Positions 18,454 through 27,016 of a DNA stretch of 51,176 bases are shown one piece after another. This DNA is from Aquincola sp. (GTDB lineage: Bacteria; Pseudomonadota; Gammaproteobacteria; Burkholderiales; Burkholderiaceae_C). The DNA lies in the NCBI GenBank assembly GCA_022841885.1, contig JALHQP010000013.1:1-51176 (forward strand). The letters are read 5' to 3'. The position numbers were made by a program, and so were the translations under genes. The notes beneath the pieces were generated by a model. That model was not told the DNA's origin. It did no database searches and worked only from the letters and a program-made list of their open reading frames with translations. Within the stretch, counting starts at the first letter, position 1. Each line of letters opens with the position of its first letter.

Positions 18454-19025
18454 AGTGCTGGGGCATGCCCGGCCTGCTGCTCGCGTTGTCGGCGGCCGCG
18501 GCGCTGGCCGCGCCGGGCGACGTGCTCGTCGTGGCCCCCGAGCCCGCGGCCGAGCCCTGGTGGCAGCGGGCGCGCTGGCAACCCAAGGCGCAATCGGTGC
18601 GCGGCGTGGCGATCAGGCGCCTGCACCCCGAATGGTGTGCGGCCGAGGCCTTCAGCCGCGAGCTGCTCGGCAACGAGTTGCTCGGCCCGGCGGCAGGCAG
18701 TCCGCTGGACGGGCTGGACTTTGCGCTCGAGGGCGACTTCGACGGCAGCGGCCGGCCGCAGGTCGCTTTCGTCGGCGTCTACCGGCGCTGCGCCGGCGAG
18801 CAGGGCCTGTTCGCGGCGATCGTCGAGCCGGCGCGCGAGCGGCCGCGCATGCGCTTCCTGGTCGAGGTGCCCAACACCCCCAGCGCCCTGGCGACGGTGG
18901 GACGCGAGCCCGACGGCACGCTGGCCGTGTGGTGGTGCGTGGCCTGCCCGAACGGCGTGCGCATCGAGTTCAACCGCGAGACCCGGGGCTTCTTCGTCGC
19001 CGGCCCGGCAACGCCGCGGCGCTGA
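18450..19025 (+). CDS. Conserved-looking secreted protein of unknown function
   Basis: A 191-residue protein with a likely signal peptide ([20 protein letters not shown], cleaved before APGD). I do not recognise the family. The mature part has three cysteine-containing segments (HPEWCAAEAF, YRRCAGEQG, WWCVACPNG), so disulphide bonding in the periplasm is possible. EGDFDGSGRPQVAFVGVYR resembles the acidic D-x-D-x-S-G loop of FG-GAP/VCBS-like or EF-hand-like calcium sites, but a single copy is weak evidence. Its ATG overlaps the stop of the methyltransferase gene (ATGA), so it is co-translated with the end of the lipid A cluster. It converges on the M28 peptidase gene with a 5-base gap and no visible terminator. 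Confidence 0.75.
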   Translation: MKCWGMPGLLLALSAAAALAAPGDVLVVAPEPAAEPWWQRARWQPKAQSVRGVAIRRLHPEWCAAEAFSRELLGNELLGPAAGSPLDGLDFALEGDFDGSGRPQVAFVGVYRRCAGEQGLFAAIVEPARERPRMRFLVEVPNTPSALATVGREPDGTLAVWWCVACPNGVRIEFNRETRGFFVAGPATPRR

Positions 19026-19030
19026 CGGCC

Positions 19031-20427
19031 CTAGCGGGTTGGCAGCGGTCCGAAACGCGCCTCCGACTGGGCTGCGAGCCAGGCCACGACGGCCCAGGCC
19101 GCAACGTTGGGCGGCAGGGTCTTCGGGTCGATCTTGTCTAGCGTGTCGTTCTCTGTGTGGTGAATGTCGAAGTAGTCGCTGCCGTCCTGCGTCAACTCGA
19201 TGCCCGGCCAACCTTCGCGGCGCATGAGAAGGGCCGCATCAGGCCCGGGCGAGCCCTCGTTGCCGCCGGCGGCGATGCCAGTGGTGCGAGCAGTTGCGAC
19301 ATGGCGTCGATCGCGGACAGGCCCTCGGGGCGCACCCGGCTGCGCAGGCGCCACGGCACGCCGGCACCGAAGTCGCTCTCGCCCACGAGTTGGTGGACGG
19401 TGCCCCGGTAGCGATCGCCATAGGCCCGCGCACCGTCAAACCCGTTCTCTTCGTTGGCGAACAGCACGACACGCACCGTGCGACGCGGCCTGCGTCCCGC
19501 GTCGAGCAGCAGCTTGGCGGCGGCCACGACAATGCCCACGCCGGCCGCGTCATCGACCGCGCCCTGTCCGACATCCCAGCTGTCGAGGTGGGCGCCCAGC
19601 AGCACCACCTCATCGGTGAGGTCGGCACCGGGAACCTCGGCGATCACGTTGGCCGAGGTGGCATCGACCACCTGCGCCTGCAGCAGCAGCCGCAGGCGCA
19701 GCGGCTGACCGCGGGCCTGCAGGCGCGCGATCAGGCTGGCGTCGGGCACCGACACCGCTGCCGCCGGGATCTTGGGCAGCAGGGGGTCGTAGCGCATGGA
19801 ACCGGTGTGGGCGAAGCGGTCGCGGTCCGTGCCGATCGAGCGAATCAGCAGTGCAAGCGCACCGCGCCTCGAGGCCTCGATCGCTCCGTTGATGCGCGCC
19901 ATGACCGCCTGGCCATAGCCGCTGCCATCCTGGCTCCGGCCCATGCGCTGGTCGACAAAGGCGATCCGGCCGCGTGCCCGTTCACTGGTGTCGGCCACCA
20001 ACGCCGCGAGATCGGGGTAGTACGCCAGTTCGGCCTCGAGGCCCTCGGGCGGCGTGGCCACGCTGTTGCCCAGCGCCGCAACGACCAATGGGTGAGGCCA
20101 GGGTGCGATCAAGCGCGCACTTTCGGCGCCGCGACGCCAGACCCGGAACGCCAGTGGTTCGGCGCGTACGTTGGCAAAACCGAGCCGGCGCATCTGCGCC
20201 AGCGCCCAGTCCACCGCCCGCGCGTCGTTGGCGGATCCAGCGGGCCGAGCGCCGATCTCGCTGACCAGCGACTCGACCAGCGTGTAGGCGTTTGTGTCAG
20301 CCAGGCCCCGTTGGCGCAGGCGTTCGGCGACGGCCAGGTCGTCCGCCGTGTGGGCCGCGCGGGCCCTGCCGGCCAGGGCCGGCAAGGTCGCGCACCAAGC
20401 CGCAAAGCGGCGTCGCGCGAGGCCCAT
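19031..20427 (-). pseudogene. M28-family zinc aminopeptidase, broken by a one-base frameshift
   Basis: Two overlapping frames together encode one complete M28 peptidase. The first (from ATG 20427) has an export signal (MGLARRRFAAWC...GRARA) and the zinc/catalytic residues in LLGAHLDSWD, GAVDDAAGVG, FANEENGFDGARAYG and GESDFGAG. After SQLLAPL it leaves the family frame and stops at 19192. The other frame, read from about 19277 down to 19031, continues with GIAAGGNEGSPGPDAALLM and holds the last zinc ligand in DIHHTENDTLDKIDP. Restoring one base in the CC pair at 19278-19279 (minus strand CTGGCATC to CTGGGCATC) gives a 466-codon frame. As read, the product lacks its final histidine ligand and is probably inactive. 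Sequencing error is the main alternative. The start is three bases after the ppsR stop. Confidence 0.85.
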
Positions 20428-20430
20428 CGC

Positions 20431-21255
20431 TCAGTAGATCAGCCGGTCGGGCCGGATGTCGCGCAGGATCGTGGTGGCGATCTCCTCGATCGACTTGTGC
20501 GTCGAGGAGAGCCAGGCGATGCCGTCGCGCTTCATCATGCGCTCGGCCTCGGCCACCTCGTAGCGGCAGTTCTCGAGCGCCGCGTACTTGCTGCCGGGGC
20601 GCCGCTCGTGGCGGATCTGCGCCAGGCGCTCGGGGTTGATCGTCAGGCCGAAGCACTTGTGCTTGAACGGCGCGAGCGAGGAGGGCAGCTTGCCGCGCTC
20701 GAAGTCCTCGGGAATCAGCGGGTAGTTGGCGGCCTTGATGCCATGCTGCATCGCCAGGTACAGCGACGTCGGCGTCTTGCCGCTGCGCGACACGCCGACC
20801 AGGATCACGTCGGCGCTCTCCAGGTTCTTCGCGCTCTGGCCATCGTCGTGCGCGAGCGAGAAGTTGATCGCCTCGATGCGGTCGTTGTACTCCTCGCTCT
20901 TGGCGGCATCGGAGAAACGGCCGATGCGGTGGTTGCTCTTGACGCCGAACTCCTCCTCGAGCGGCTCAACGAAGGTGCGAAACATGTCGAGCACGAGACC
21001 GTGGCACTCGTCGCCGGTGACGATGGCGCGCACCTCGTCGTTGACCAGGGTGATGAAGACGATCGGCCGCTTGCCTTCGTGCGCGGCGGTGCGGTTGATC
21101 TCCTCGACCACGCTCCAGGCCTTCTCTGGCGAATCAATGAAAGGCCGGCGCACGTGGCGGGGTTTGGCGGCGAACTGGGCCAGGATCGAATTGCCGAAGG
21201 TTTCGGCGGTGATGCCGGTACCGTCGGAGACGAAGAACACGCTTCTGAGGGGCAT
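20431..21255 (-). CDS. ppsR: PEP synthase regulatory protein (bifunctional kinase/pyrophosphorylase)
   Basis: A 274-residue DUF299 protein. Members inactivate PEP synthase by ADP-dependent phosphorylation and reactivate it by Pi-dependent pyrophosphorolysis. It starts SVFFVSDGTGITAETFGNSI and carries the P-loop GVSRSGKT at residues 154-161 with TPTSLYLA after it. The C-terminal block MMKRDGIAWLSSTHKSIEEI is also typical. It is divergent from ppsA across a 155-base gap, which directly supports the PEP-synthase assignment over the related PPDK regulator. Confidence 0.96.
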   Translation of the reverse strand: MPLRSVFFVSDGTGITAETFGNSILAQFAAKPRHVRRPFIDSPEKAWSVVEEINRTAAHEGKRPIVFITLVNDEVRAIVTGDECHGLVLDMFRTFVEPLEEEFGVKSNHRIGRFSDAAKSEEYNDRIEAINFSLAHDDGQSAKNLESADVILVGVSRSGKTPTSLYLAMQHGIKAANYPLIPEDFERGKLPSSLAPFKHKCFGLTINPERLAQIRHERRPGSKYAALENCRYEVAEAERMMKRDGIAWLSSTHKSIEEIATTILRDIRPDRLIY

Positions 21256-21410
21256 GCCGCCGATGATAGGCCCCGTAGAATCCCCAGCCAGTCACTGCGG
21301 CCCGCCTCGATGCGCTCCTCCCCAGATCCCGCCCGCGATCCCCGCATGGGAGTGGTAGCGCCCGGCCCTGGCCCGCACGCGCCGATTTTTCATTGCTACG
21401 GAGCCCTCCC
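21256..21410. other. Divergent ppsR-ppsA intergenic region
   Basis: This 155-base gap must hold the promoters of both genes. TAGAAT at 21276-21281 (plus) and TATCAT at 21268-21263 (minus) are -10-like, but neither has a convincing -35 partner, so I do not call a promoter. The minus candidate would place the transcript start within a base or two of the ppsR ATG. Confidence 0.3.
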
Positions 21411-23822
21411 ATGTCCCCAACGAGCCTGGCGACCGCCCTGGTCGTGCCGTTTGAACAGTTGAGAATGACCGACGTCGAGGTGGTTGGCGGCAAGAACGCC
21501 AGCCTCGGCGAAATGATCAGCCAGCTGGCCGCCTCCGGTGTGCGCGTGCCCGGCGGTTTCGCGACGACGGCGCATGCCTTCCGCGAGTTCCTGGCCCACA
21601 GCCACCTGGCCGAGCGCATCAAGGCGCGTCTGGACCGGCTCAATGTCGACGACGTCAAGGCGCTGACCGAGGCCGGCGCCGAGATCCGGGCCTGGGTGCA
21701 CGACGCGCCGTTCCCGCCGGCGCTGGAAGCGGCGGTGCGCGAGGCCTACACGAAGCTCGCGGCGGACAGCCCCGACGCGACCTTTGCCGTGCGATCGTCG
21801 GCCACCGCCGAGGACCTGCCCGATGCCTCGTTCGCCGGCCAGCAGGAGACCTTCCTGAACGTGCACGGCATCGACGACGTGTTGTCCAAGATGCGCGAGG
21901 TGTTCGCGTCGCTCTACAACGACCGCGCGATAAGCTACCGTGTGCACAAGGGCTTTGCCCACGCCGAGGTCGCGCTTTCGGCCGGCGTGCAGCGCATGGT
22001 GCGCTCGGACCTCGGCGCGGCCGGCGTCCTGTTCACGATCGACACCGAGTCGGGCTTCAAGGACGTCGTCTTCCTGACCTCGAGCTGGGGCCTTGGCGAG
22101 CTGGTGGTGCAGGGCGCCGTGAACCCCGACGAGTTCTATGTCCACAAACCGATGCTGGCCCTGGGCAAGCAGGCGCTGATCCGGCGCACGCTGGGCTCGA
22201 AGCTGCAGCGCATGGGCTTCGCGACGGCGCAGGAGAAGGCGGCGAGCGGCAAGCTGGTCAAGATCGAGGACAACCCGGTCGAGCTGCGCAACCGCTACTC
22301 GCTGTCCGACGCCGACGTCCTCGAGCTCGCGCGCTACGCGGTGGTGATCGAGAAGCACTACGGCCGGCCGATGGACATCGAGTGGGGCAAGGACGGCGCC
22401 GACGGCAAGCTGTACATCCTGCAGGCGCGGCCCGAGACCGTGAAGAGCCAGGCCGACGGGCAGGTGGAGCACCGCTACAAGCTCAAGGGCGACACCAGCA
22501 AGACGACGGTGCTGGCCGAGGGCCGCGCGATCGGCCAGAAGATCGGCACCGGCCGTGTGCGTCTGGTAAAGTCGAGCGCCGAGATGGACAAGGTGCAGGC
22601 CGGCGATGTGCTCGTCACCGACATGACCGACCCGAACTGGGAACCGATCATGAAGCGCGCCAGCGCCATCGTCACCAACCGCGGCGGCCGCACCTGCCAC
22701 GCGGCGATCATCGCGCGCGAGCTCGGCATCCCGGCCGTCGTGGGCTGCGGTGACGCTACCGACAAGCTGGCCGATGGCGCGCTGGTCACGGTGGCCTGCT
22801 CGGAGGGCGACACCGGCTACATCTACGACGGCCTGCTCGAAGCCGAGATCACCGAGGTCAAGCACGGCCAGATGCCGTATTGCCCGATCAAGATCACGAT
22901 GAACGTCGGCAATCCGCAGCTGGCCTTCGAGTTCGCCCAGATGCCGAACTCGGGCGTCGGCCTGGCCCGCCTGGAGTTCATCATCAACAACGATATCGGG
23001 GTGCACCCGAAGGCGATCCTCGACTACCCGAACGTCGATCCCGAACTGAAGAAGGCGGTCGAATCGGTGGCGCGCGGCCATGCCAGCCCGCGTGCCTTTT
23101 ACGTCGACAAGTTGGCCGAGGGCGTGGCGACGATCGCTGCCGCCTTCTGGCCCAAGCCGGTGATCGTGCGGCTGTCGGACTTCAAGAGCAACGAGTACCG
23201 CAAGCTGATCGGCGGCGCCCGCTACGAGCCCGACGAAGAGAACCCGATGCTGGGCTTCCGTGGCGCCAGCCGCTACATCAGCGGCGAGTTCAGCGACGCC
23301 TTCGGCATGGAGTGCGAGGCGCTCAAGCGCGTGCGCAAGGACATGGGCCTGACCAATGTCGAGCTCATGGTGCCCTTCGTGCGCACGGTCAAGCAGGCCG
23401 AGCGCGTGGTGGCGATGCTGGGCGAGCGGGGCCTGAAGCGCGGCCAGGACGGGCTGCGCCTGATCATGATGTGCGAGGTGCCGAGCAACGCGATCCTGGC
23501 CGACCAGTTCCTCGAGCATTTCGACGGCATGTCGATCGGCTCGAACGACCTGACCCAGCTGACCCTCGGCCTGGACCGCGACTCGGGCATCGAGCAGCTT
23601 GCCGGCGACTTCGACGAGCGCGACCCGGCCGTGCGGGCGCTGATCTCGCGTGCGATCGCCGCCTGCCGCGCCACCGGCAAATACGTCGGCATCTGCGGCC
23701 AGGGCCCCAGCGACTACCCGGACTTTGCACAATGGCTGGCCCGGGAGGGCATCGGCTCGCTGTCGCTGAACCCGGACACCGTGGTCGACACCTGGGAGCG
23801 CTTGGCGGCGGCTCGATCCTGA
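21411..23822 (+). CDS. ppsA: Phosphoenolpyruvate synthase
   Basis: An 803-residue PEP synthase (pyruvate, water dikinase) that makes PEP, AMP and Pi from pyruvate and ATP for gluconeogenesis. The N-terminal ATP-grasp domain begins [17 protein letters not shown]. The swivelling phosphohistidine domain contains [14 protein letters not shown] with the catalytic H430. The C-terminal TIM-barrel domain ends with [13 protein letters not shown], whose cysteine (about residue 762) is the catalytic acid. I chose ATG 21411, preceded by GGAG at 21400-21403, over a TTG at 21393. Its activity should be controlled by the divergent ppsR product. Confidence 0.98.
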   Translation: MSPTSLATALVVPFEQLRMTDVEVVGGKNASLGEMISQLAASGVRVPGGFATTAHAFREFLAHSHLAERIKARLDRLNVDDVKALTEAGAEIRAWVHDAPFPPALEAAVREAYTKLAADSPDATFAVRSSATAEDLPDASFAGQQETFLNVHGIDDVLSKMREVFASLYNDRAISYRVHKGFAHAEVALSAGVQRMVRSDLGAAGVLFTIDTESGFKDVVFLTSSWGLGELVVQGAVNPDEFYVHKPMLALGKQALIRRTLGSKLQRMGFATAQEKAASGKLVKIEDNPVELRNRYSLSDADVLELARYAVVIEKHYGRPMDIEWGKDGADGKLYILQARPETVKSQADGQVEHRYKLKGDTSKTTVLAEGRAIGQKIGTGRVRLVKSSAEMDKVQAGDVLVTDMTDPNWEPIMKRASAIVTNRGGRTCHAAIIARELGIPAVVGCGDATDKLADGALVTVACSEGDTGYIYDGLLEAEITEVKHGQMPYCPIKITMNVGNPQLAFEFAQMPNSGVGLARLEFIINNDIGVHPKAILDYPNVDPELKKAVESVARGHASPRAFYVDKLAEGVATIAAAFWPKPVIVRLSDFKSNEYRKLIGGARYEPDEENPMLGFRGASRYISGEFSDAFGMECEALKRVRKDMGLTNVELMVPFVRTVKQAERVVAMLGERGLKRGQDGLRLIMMCEVPSNAILADQFLEHFDGMSIGSNDLTQLTLGLDRDSGIEQLAGDFDERDPAVRALISRAIAACRATGKYVGICGQGPSDYPDFAQWLAREGIGSLSLNPDTVVDTWERLAAARS

Positions 23823-23850
23823 GGAGACTGGGGGACGAGTACCCGCCACC

Positions 23851-23880
23851 GAAAGCCCGCTATAATCGCGGGCTTTCCCT
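23851..23880 (+). promoter_or_regulatory. ppsA terminator-like hairpin whose loop is the rpsF -10 box
   Basis: GAAAGCCCGC (23851-23860) and GCGGGCTTTC (23868-23877) are a perfect 10-bp inverted repeat. The 7-base loop TATAATC contains a consensus -10 hexamer (23861-23866). The hairpin followed by TTTCCCTT resembles a weak terminator for ppsA, and the same bases form the promoter for rpsF. The -35 region is weak. Transcription would start near 23873, giving an rpsF leader of about 90 bases. Confidence 0.65.
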
Positions 23881-23929
23881 TGCCGCACCTGCGTCTTGAC
23901 GCTGCAGGGCGGCTTCCTCGCCCACACTC

Positions 23930-23948
23930 ATTCCGAGCAGGGCGGAAT
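23930..23948 (+). promoter_or_regulatory. Hairpin in rpsF leader next to the ribosome binding site
   Basis: ATTCCG (23930-23935) pairs with CGGAAT (23943-23948) around the loop AGCAGGG. The AAGGAG ribosome binding site begins five bases later at 23953. The S6:S18 complex represses its own operon through an rpsF-leader structure in many bacteria; this hairpin is a candidate part of such an element, by inference only. Confidence 0.35.
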
Positions 23949-23964
23949 CCATAAGGAGCCATCA

Positions 23965-24327
23965 ATGCGTCACTATGAGATCGTTCTCCTGATCCATCCG
24001 GATCAGAGTGAACAGGTTCCGGCCATGCTGGAACGCTACAAGGGGCTGGTCACCGCCGCCGGCGGCAAGCTGCACCGTGTCGAGGACTGGGGGCGGCGTC
24101 AGCTGGCCTATCAGATCCAGAAGCTCGGCAAGGCCCACTACCTGTGCCTGAACATCGAGTGCAGCAACGAGACCTTGGCCGAACTCGAGACCGGGTTCCG
24201 TTTCAACGACGCCGTGCTGCGCCACCTGACCGTGGCGATGGACAAGGCCGAAACCACCCCGTCGGTGATGATGAAGCACGTCGAGCGCGAAGAAGCGCGC
24301 AAGGCACAGCAGGAGACCGCCGCCTGA
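23965..24327 (+). CDS. rpsF: 30S ribosomal protein S6
   Basis: A 120-residue S6 protein that binds S18 in the platform of the small subunit. [20 protein letters not shown] is the diagnostic N-terminus, and [20 protein letters not shown] is the conserved central segment. AAGGAG at 23953-23958 sets the ATG at 23965; the frame is open upstream but not family-like. It is first in the rpsF-priB-rpsR-rplI operon. Confidence 0.98.
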   Translation: MRHYEIVLLIHPDQSEQVPAMLERYKGLVTAAGGKLHRVEDWGRRQLAYQIQKLGKAHYLCLNIECSNETLAELETGFRFNDAVLRHLTVAMDKAETTPSVMMKHVEREEARKAQQETAA

Positions 24328-24358
24328 GAAGGTTCCGGCTGCGCCGCGGCTGCGCGCG

Positions 24359-24640
24359 ATGAACCGTCTGGTTCTGAGTGCGACGCTGGCCGAGCGCAGC
24401 GCCATGCGATACACCCCTGCCGGCTTGACGGCCTTGGATCTGGTGCTGCGGCACGAGTCCGAGGTCAGCGAAGACGGCACACTGCGCAAGGTGTCGATGG
24501 ACATCAAGGCAGTGGCCCTGGGGAGCATCACACGGCAGGTCGGCGCCATGGCGCTGGGCAGTGCGGCAAGTTTTGCCGGCTTCCTGGCCTCGGGGCGCAA
24601 CGGCCGCGGAGTCATCTTCCATGTCACGGCGCTCGACTGA
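24359..24640 (+). CDS. priB: Primosomal replication protein N
   Basis: A 93-residue OB-fold protein that helps PriA reload the replicative helicase at stalled forks. The sequence NRLVLSATLAERSAMRYTPA at the N-terminus and the LGSITRQVGAMALG block match PriB, which resembles single-stranded DNA-binding protein but is shorter. It sits between rpsF and rpsR, where PriB is found in beta- and gammaproteobacteria. DnaB helicase, which PriB helps load, is encoded just downstream. Confidence 0.93.
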   Translation: MNRLVLSATLAERSAMRYTPAGLTALDLVLRHESEVSEDGTLRKVSMDIKAVALGSITRQVGAMALGSAASFAGFLASGRNGRGVIFHVTALD

Positions 24641-24694
24641 GCTTCGCATCACACCCACCGAACCTGTTCGATTTCAGATTTTCAGGAGCACACC

Positions 24695-24985
24695 ATGCCC
24701 CCACCCCGCGGTAAAGGCAAGTTCTCGAAGGACCGCAAGCCCCGTCGCAACACCCAGTCGCTGTTGTTCCGCCGCAAGCGCTTCTGCCGCTTCACGGTCA
24801 CCGGTGTCGAGCGCATCGACTACAAGGACGTCGACGTGCTGCGCGACTTCGTCGGCGAGAACGGCAAGATCACGCCTGCGCGCCTGACCGGCACGCGCGC
24901 GTTCTTCCAGCGCCAGCTCACGTCGGCAATCAAGCGCGCGCGTTTCCTCGCGCTGCTGCCGTACACCGACCAGCATCGCGCCTGA
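24695..24985 (+). CDS. rpsR: 30S ribosomal protein S18
   Basis: A 96-residue S18 protein, partner of S6. After a basic N-terminal extension ([20 protein letters not shown]) come [28 protein letters not shown] and [19 protein letters not shown], all typical. AGGAG at 24684-24688 precedes the ATG. The stop codon is part of the rplI ribosome binding site (TGAGGAG). Confidence 0.97.
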   Translation: MPPPRGKGKFSKDRKPRRNTQSLLFRRKRFCRFTVTGVERIDYKDVDVLRDFVGENGKITPARLTGTRAFFQRQLTSAIKRARFLALLPYTDQHRA

Positions 24986-24998
24986 GGAGCCACCCACC

Positions 24999-25451
24999 AT
25001 GCAAGTCATCCTGCTGGAAAAGGTCGCCAACCTGGGCAACCTCGGTGATGTCGTCAAGGTCAAGGACGGCTTCGCCCGCAACTTCCTGATCCCGACGCGC
25101 CGTGCACGCCGTGCCACCGACGCGGCGCTCAAGGAGTTCGATGCCAAGCGCGCCGAACTCGAGAAGCTCGCCGCCGAGAAGCTCGTCGCGGCCCAGGCCC
25201 AGGGCGAGAAGCTCAACGGCAAGACCGTCTCGATCACCCAGAAGGCGGGCGTTGACGGCCGCCTGTTCGGCTCGGTCACCAATGCCGACATCGCCGACGC
25301 CCTGAAGGCGCAGGGCTTCGACGTGGCCAAGGCCAACGTGCGCATGCCCAGCGGCCCGATCAAGCACACGGGCGAGCAGACCCTGTCGGTGTCGCTGCAC
25401 ACCGATGTGGCTGTCGACGTGCACGTGGTCGTGGTCGGCGACGTGGATTGA
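24999..25451 (+). CDS. rplI: 50S ribosomal protein L9
   Basis: A 150-residue L9, which binds 23S rRNA through its N-terminal domain and extends a second domain by a long helix. [20 protein letters not shown] is the signature start, and [18 protein letters not shown] follows. The central helix covers roughly residues 43-75 and the C-terminal domain includes [20 protein letters not shown]. The GAGGAG at 24984-24989 overlaps the rpsR stop. A strong terminator follows. Confidence 0.98.
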   Translation: MQVILLEKVANLGNLGDVVKVKDGFARNFLIPTRRARRATDAALKEFDAKRAELEKLAAEKLVAAQAQGEKLNGKTVSITQKAGVDGRLFGSVTNADIADALKAQGFDVAKANVRMPSGPIKHTGEQTLSVSLHTDVAVDVHVVVVGDVD

Positions 25452-25472
25452 TTCGAGCTGTCGCACAGCCAA

Positions 25473-25504
25473 CAAGGGCCGGCTTTGCCGGCCCTTGTCC
25501 TTTG
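25473..25504 (+). terminator. Rho-independent terminator after rplI
   Basis: CAAGGGCCGGC (25473-25483) and GCCGGCCCTTG (25487-25497) form a perfect 11-bp stem with a TTT loop, followed by TCCTTTG. The U-tract is interrupted, but the stem is very stable. It separates the ribosomal protein operon from dnaB. Confidence 0.75.
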
Positions 25505-25573
25505 TGGGTTCACTGGATGCCCACAGCTTTGTCCACCGGTGCCCGCCGTGGCGCGCCGTAAGATTGCCTGCTC

Positions 25574-26977
25574 ATGTCCGCCGTCTACTCCACCCGAGAC
25601 AACCCCGCGCCGCGCGATGACGAAGTCGCCCGCCTGCGCGTGCCCCCACACTCGATCGAAGCCGAGCAGAGCGTCCTGGGCGGCCTGCTGCTCGACAACA
25701 GTGCCTGGGACCGCGCCGGCGACCTGCTGACCGACAGCGACTTCTATCGCTACGAACACAAGGCCATCTACAAGGCCATCGGCGACCTTGTCACCGGCAG
25801 CAAGCCCGCCGACGTGGTCACGGTCTACGAGCAGCTCCAGATGCACGGCAAGGCCGAGGAGTGCGGCGGCATTGCTTACCTGAATGCGCTGGCGCAGTCG
25901 GTGCCCAGCGCCGCGAACATACGCCGCTATGCCGAGATCGTGCGCGAGCGGGCGGTGCTGCGAAAGCTGATCGAGGCCAGCGATGAGATCGCCACCAATG
26001 CGTTCAACCCGCAGGGACGATCAGTCAGCCAGATCCTCGACGAGGCCGAAGGCCGCGTGTTCCAGATCGGCGAGGAGGGCCAGCGTAGCAAGCAGGGCTT
26101 CCAGAGCATGGACCACCTCGTGGTCCAGCTGATCGACCGTGTGACCGAGCTGCACGAGAACGGCGCCGAGGACGTGACCGGCATCCGTACCGGCTTCTAC
26201 GACCTCGACCGCATGACGGCCGGCCTGCAGGCCGGCGACCTGATCGTGTTGGCCGCGCGTCCGTCGATGGGCAAGACCGCGTTCGCGCTCAACATCGCCG
26301 AGAACGTCGCCGTGCAGGAGGGCCTGCCGGTCGTTGTGTTCTCGATGGAAATGGGCGCGTCGCAACTCGCGCTGCGCATGGTCGGTTCACTCGGCCGCAT
26401 CGACCAGACCCATCTGCGCACCGGGCGCCTCAACGACGACGAGTGGGGGCGCCTGTCCGAGGCGGTGGACCGGCTGAAGAGCGCCAGCGTCTTCATCGAC
26501 GAAACCGCGGCCTTGAATCCGGCCGAGTTGCGCGCGCGCGCTCGGCGCCAGGCGCGCATCTGCGGCAAGCTCGGGCTGATCGTCGTCGACTACCTGCAAC
26601 TGATGAGCGGCTCGTCGGGCAGCGACGAGAACCGCGCCACCGAGCTGGGCGAGATCTCGCGCGGCCTGAAGGCCCTGGCCAAGGAGCTGCAGTGCCCGGT
26701 GATCGCGCTGTCGCAGCTCAACCGCAGCGTCGAGTCGCGCAACGACAAGCGGCCGATGATGAGCGACCTGCGCGAGTCCGGTGCCATCGAACAGGACGCC
26801 GACGTCATCATGTTCATCTACCGCGACGACTACTACAACAAGGAAAGCAAGGAGCCGGGTGTGGCGGAGATCATCATCGCCAAGCAGCGTAACGGCCCGG
26901 TCGGCGACCTCAAGCTGACGTTCCTGAAGCCACTCACGCGCTTCGACAACCTCGCTCCGGGCGGCGGCAGTTACTGA
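25574..26977 (+). CDS. dnaB: Replicative DNA helicase DnaB
   Basis: A 467-residue hexameric 5'-3' helicase that drives the replication fork and binds primase. The N-terminal primase-interacting domain begins PPHSIEAEQSVLGGLLLDNS. The RecA-like domain has Walker A ARPSMGKTA with K234 and T235, Walker B LIVVDYLQLM, and DLRESGAIEQDADVIMF near the C-terminus. No intein is present. The gap to rplI holds a terminator, and I saw no strong promoter in the 70 bases before the ATG. Primase is encoded at 42361-44202. Confidence 0.98.
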   Translation: MSAVYSTRDNPAPRDDEVARLRVPPHSIEAEQSVLGGLLLDNSAWDRAGDLLTDSDFYRYEHKAIYKAIGDLVTGSKPADVVTVYEQLQMHGKAEECGGIAYLNALAQSVPSAANIRRYAEIVRERAVLRKLIEASDEIATNAFNPQGRSVSQILDEAEGRVFQIGEEGQRSKQGFQSMDHLVVQLIDRVTELHENGAEDVTGIRTGFYDLDRMTAGLQAGDLIVLAARPSMGKTAFALNIAENVAVQEGLPVVVFSMEMGASQLALRMVGSLGRIDQTHLRTGRLNDDEWGRLSEAVDRLKSASVFIDETAALNPAELRARARRQARICGKLGLIVVDYLQLMSGSSGSDENRATELGEISRGLKALAKELQCPVIALSQLNRSVESRNDKRPMMSDLRESGAIEQDADVIMFIYRDDYYNKESKEPGVAEIIIAKQRNGPVGDLKLTFLKPLTRFDNLAPGGGSY

Positions 26978-26981
26978 CGGC

Positions 26982-27009
26982 TTGCGTTTCGCCGCATACT
27001 GGATATATT
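26982..27009 (+). promoter_or_regulatory. Promoter of the radical SAM gene
   Basis: TTGCGT (26982-26987), a 16-base spacer and TATATT (27004-27009) form a sigma-70-type promoter whose -10 lies inside the LexA-like box. The expected transcript start is close to the annotated ATG at 27016. Confidence 0.5.
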
Positions 27010-27016
27010 AACAGTA
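26997..27016 (+). promoter_or_regulatory. LexA (SOS) box
   Basis: TACTGGATATATTAACAGTA matches the proteobacterial LexA palindrome, CTG-N10-CAG with an AT-rich core and flanking TA. The site covers the candidate -10 element and abuts the start codon, so bound LexA would block transcription. Confidence 0.75.

Noticed and set aside
21396-23927. Minus-strand 843-codon frame opposite ppsA
   Set aside because: Antisense to a complete PEP synthase with intact catalytic residues; composition is that of a shadow frame.
25500-25573. Promoter directly upstream of dnaB (TTGTCC and TAAGAT)
   Set aside because: The two elements are 24 bases apart, too far for a sigma-70 promoter.
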